From positions 36,228,338-36,292,337 of the forward strand of contig CM060199.1 of NCBI GenBank assembly GCA_030562195.1: a stretch of 64,000 bases of DNA. Direction: 5' to 3'. Position numbers and translations under genes: made by a program. Shown in pieces: positions 61,901 to 64,000 of this stretch. The notes under the pieces are model-generated. The model searched no databases. It was not told the origin of the DNA and was given only the letters and a program-made list of their open reading frames with translations. The DNA is from Nipponacmea schrenckii. Its lineage: Eukaryota > Mollusca > Gastropoda > Lottiidae. Position 1 is the first letter of the stretch, and the number at the start of each line of letters is the position of its first letter.

Positions 61901-63017
61901 TTTATTTGTGAAAGTCAACAAAGTTTCGATTCGGGTCTTGTATCAAGTCGTGAGAATATGGAGGAATGTATATATAACAATGGTAAATTTGACATATCGA
62001 TGGTGAAAGCTGTTGGTGGTGAAGTTAATTGGAGTGAAAAGTGTACGCAAAGTTTCAATAAGAAGTTAAATAAAATCTCGTCATTTGTAAGTGACATTAG
62101 CATCGAATCTGGTAAAGGTTCATCAAATTCTTGCAGCGGAAGTTTTGGAAGTGACGGAAATATTACTTACAGTTCAGATGATTTTTCAATTCATGATAGT
62201 ACAGAACATTATAGCGTGTCTTCTCTACTAACCAAAAGTCGTTTATTATCATCCAGCTGTCCTGATTTCCATAGTAATCCTGCATGTAGATTCCCGGGTT
62301 TGATATCTAGTAGTACAAATATTCGTGATAGACTCGAAAAAGTGAATCAAAGCTTTGGGAGTGACTTTAGTATTGATGAAAACAATCTGACTCAAAGTTG
62401 GTATAATTTGGATGGTTTTGGAAGGAACTCACCCAACAGTTTTTCAACAATTGAACAATTAGAACGCCTCAATGCTCAAAATAACCTTGGCGATAGCACA
62501 TCCTGTTCATATGTCGACTTTACTAAACTGAGCCATTGTCCTTTCGATTTGGATGATGCTGGAATGCAGGGAAGCTACGTCCAAAGAACCGAAGCTTCTT
62601 CCATGAGAGAAGATAACATATATCCATCTTTTCAGAAAGACTGTATTCCTGCTAATATGAAAGTAAATGCTGTGCCATGGTGGTACAATTCGATGTTTAA
62701 TCAGCGTGAGGAAGGACAATCTCCTGTCTTCATTAGTGTTTTACAAGACAAGAAATCAGAATCCGTGTCCACCACAAGTTTTCAAAATGGCGAGAAATCA
62801 CATGTGTCAACAGCATCTGATAGGAAATGTTTTTCCAAAATTTCTTTCCGAGACAGCTTCCAGTTTAATCTGGAGAGAATAAATTCTGGTAAACTCAAGT
62901 GTAGATGTCGTCGTAGGTCGCTGGTAGGTCGGGAACCGACTTCCGATTCTGAAAGTGATTCCTCTTCAAACAAACTGTGCTGTCCCTCCGATTTGGATCT
63001 GAATTCCAAGAACACAG
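58965..63017 (+). CDS. Unrecognised disordered protein, 5' part (continues right)
   Basis: The body is one long exon, 61137-63017 (acceptor TATATTTTCAG, donor ACACAG|GTTAGT), 1881 nt, open throughout. The first exon is ambiguous (58965-58998, 60499-60628 or 61052), see separate entries; the gene extends past the window. The protein starts VQDSRKGITFMLPIHEWDLL and is rich in Ser, Asn, Asp and Cys. It has an acidic stretch (DDFEDEYKDEDVIVAGEFF), a Cys group (ENCVCGCYML), PCCPKDYIHC, many Ser-rich low-complexity lines (SGKGSSNSCSGSFGSDG) and a basic CRCRRRS near a Ser/Asp run (TSDSESDSSSNKLCC). No known domain was recognised and no membrane segment is visible. A long conserved-frame exon with real splice signals makes it a genuine gene. 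It is divergent from PARP6/8. Confidence 0.75.
59211..59515 (+). mobile_element. MITE copy 3 (AAAGGGATA family)
   Basis: Left end TTTTAAGGGATACTGCGTCTTTGCATGAACAT (20-base core GGGATACTGCGTCTTTGCAT), right end ATGTTCATTCTAAGACTTATT then ATCCCTTTAA. It shares TTATTTATGGCAGCAGATGT and TTTATGGATAATTACTCAGT with the other copies. It lies in the intron after candidate exon A. Confidence 0.85.
60499..60628 (+). other. Candidate first coding exon B
   Basis: Open frame from ATGATGTCGGATGAAGAGG: MMSDEEDLIRFTKMSKQE, then SNRYKKSKSPPSLKKVTVVE, KIDIT. It is 43 codons plus one base, ending at a donor-like ACGG|GTTAGA in phase 1, again compatible with the acceptor before 61137. The acidic-then-basic composition with SPP looks coding rather than random, but the donor is weak, and read unspliced the frame stops two bases later at TAG. 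Confidence 0.5.
61052..61136 (+). other. Candidate start C: unspliced 5' extension of the long exon
   Basis: ATG at 61052 (MKDFNMTSLGDPFRSFHKTN, then IVLFGIFS) reads straight through the acceptor into the long exon in the same frame. It would be the start if transcription begins just upstream instead of splicing to 61137. The polypyrimidine-AG at 61126-61136 argues that at least some transcripts splice here. Confidence 0.4.
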
Positions 63018-63059
63018 GTTAGTGAAGCATGTTAACATATAATGTACTTGCAACAAATT

Positions 63060-63345
63060 CCTCACACCTCAATATATTTTACATTATACCTCATTATATA
63101 TTATACAATTTACCTCAATAATTTTACATAATACCTCAATATATATTATACAATTTACCTCAATAATTTTACATTATACCTCAATATATATTATACAATT
63201 TACCTCAATAATTTTACATAATACCTCAATATATATTATACAATTTACCTCAATAATTTTACATTATACCTCAATATATATTATACATTACCTCAATAAT
63301 TTTACATAATACCTCTATATATATTACATTATACCAGAAAGGGGT
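63060..63345 (+). repeat. AT-rich minisatellite with TACCTCAATA units
   Basis: Alternating lines of TTACATTATACCTCAATATA and TTATACAATTTACCTCAATA with TTTTACATAATACC, a higher-order unit of about 85 bp made of two half-units. It follows the donor of the long exon, so it is intronic. Confidence 0.8.
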
Positions 63346-63374
63346 TATATAGGAGAATCCTGTTCATATACCTC

Positions 63375-63650
63375 TTTATATTTTACATTATACCTATATA
63401 TATTTTACATTATACCTATATATATTTTACATTATACCTATATCATATACCTTACATTATACCTAGATATATATTTTACATTATACCTATATATATTTTA
63501 CATTATACCTATATATATTTTACATTATACCTATATATAGTTTTACATTATACCTATATATATTTTACATTATACCTATATATATTTTACATTATACCTA
63601 TATATATTTTACATTATACCTATATATTTTTACATTATACCATATAACTT
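63375..63650 (+). repeat. 21 bp minisatellite (TATACCTATATATATTTTACAT)
   Basis: About a dozen head-to-tail units of ACATTATACCTATATATATT plus TT, with slight length variants. Diverged copies of the same motif trail on to about 63930. Confidence 0.85.
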
Positions 63651-64000
63651 CAAATATATAGAGTTTCTAACCAAACAACTAAAATAAGAATAACATGTTA
63701 CTTTTCATATATTTCTATATTTTATTAACCTTCATGTATTTAACATTATATCCTCAAAGTGTATATTTTTTACCTTATAATTTTGACATATATATGCTCC
63801 ATAGTTTCATATATACATATTAGTAGTTTACATTATATCCTTTATATATTTTACATTATACCTCATATATGTATTTTTATATATATAACATTATACTTAT
63901 ATATTTACATTAGACCTATATCATATTTATATATATATAAACGATTATATTATATTTCAATATGATTTATTTATTATTATACAGAATTATTCTAACTTTA
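63651..64000 (+). other. AT-rich intron sequence at the window's right edge
   Basis: Scattered degenerate TTTACATTATACC-like units in AT-rich sequence. No exon recognised; the next exon of the long gene is beyond the window. Confidence 0.5.

Noticed and set aside
63060..63650. Possible centromeric or telomeric repeat
   Set aside because: Short, local, intronic AT-rich minisatellites; no TTAGGG-type units.

Overview
The window looks like an AT-rich invertebrate nuclear genome, most likely a mollusc. The evidence is short exons with GT-AG introns, single-copy animal genes, and several interspersed repeats of types I know from mollusc genomes: a 'GGGCAATAAC' element, an element ending in 'ATACGCCCAC', and tRNA-derived SINEs. 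The species cannot be fixed from sequence alone. No operons, CRISPR arrays or free-standing tRNA/rRNA genes were seen.

Seven genes were found, and they alternate strictly in orientation (+ - + - + - +). (1) 227-3472 (+): 3' half of an amphiphysin/BIN1 gene ending in an SH3 domain. (2) 7468-10353 (-): complete RSU1, a leucine-rich-repeat protein of the integrin IPP complex. (3) 11305-12948 (+): complete CIAO1, a WD40 protein of cytosolic Fe-S assembly, head to head with RSU1. (4) 13725-30899 (-): complete FAM172A/ARB2A, an Arb2-domain protein, whose 12.6 kb intron carries a large tandem-repeat field. (5) 33081-39462 (+): an ankyrin-repeat SOCS-box (ASB) protein, two exons inferred. (6) 42817-53300 (-): complete 21-exon PARP6/PARP8-type mono-ADP-ribosyltransferase containing a UBA domain. 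(7) 58965 to beyond 63017 (+): an unrecognised, largely disordered, Cys-containing protein with three candidate first exons that all join one long exon in the same phase; it runs off the right end. For genes 2-6 the exon lengths sum to multiples of three with no internal stop, which supports the models.

Repeats fill much of the rest. 17751-25370 is a nested array of about 1.6-1.7 kb units, each ending in an AT-rich minisatellite; one unit (22078-22860) is eroded by many small deletions. 39512-41122 is a terminal-inverted-repeat element with about 165 bp internal repeats, interrupted by a broken Penelope-like GIY-YIG fragment. 56990-59515 holds three copies of a roughly 300 bp MITE, one with a nested SINE fragment. 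Two strong foldbacks occur at 30088-30337 (SINE-derived) and 52722-52874.

The most unusual signal is in the PARP6/8 gene. A 45 bp minisatellite of about 31 units (45613-47020) consists of copies of the exon 14 acceptor splice site plus the first 21 exon bases, so the true acceptor is preceded by a long ladder of decoy acceptors. A second, local acceptor duplication lies next to exon 20 of the same gene and would allow an in-frame 31-residue insertion in the catalytic domain. The genes do not form one pathway; they are independent housekeeping or signalling genes.
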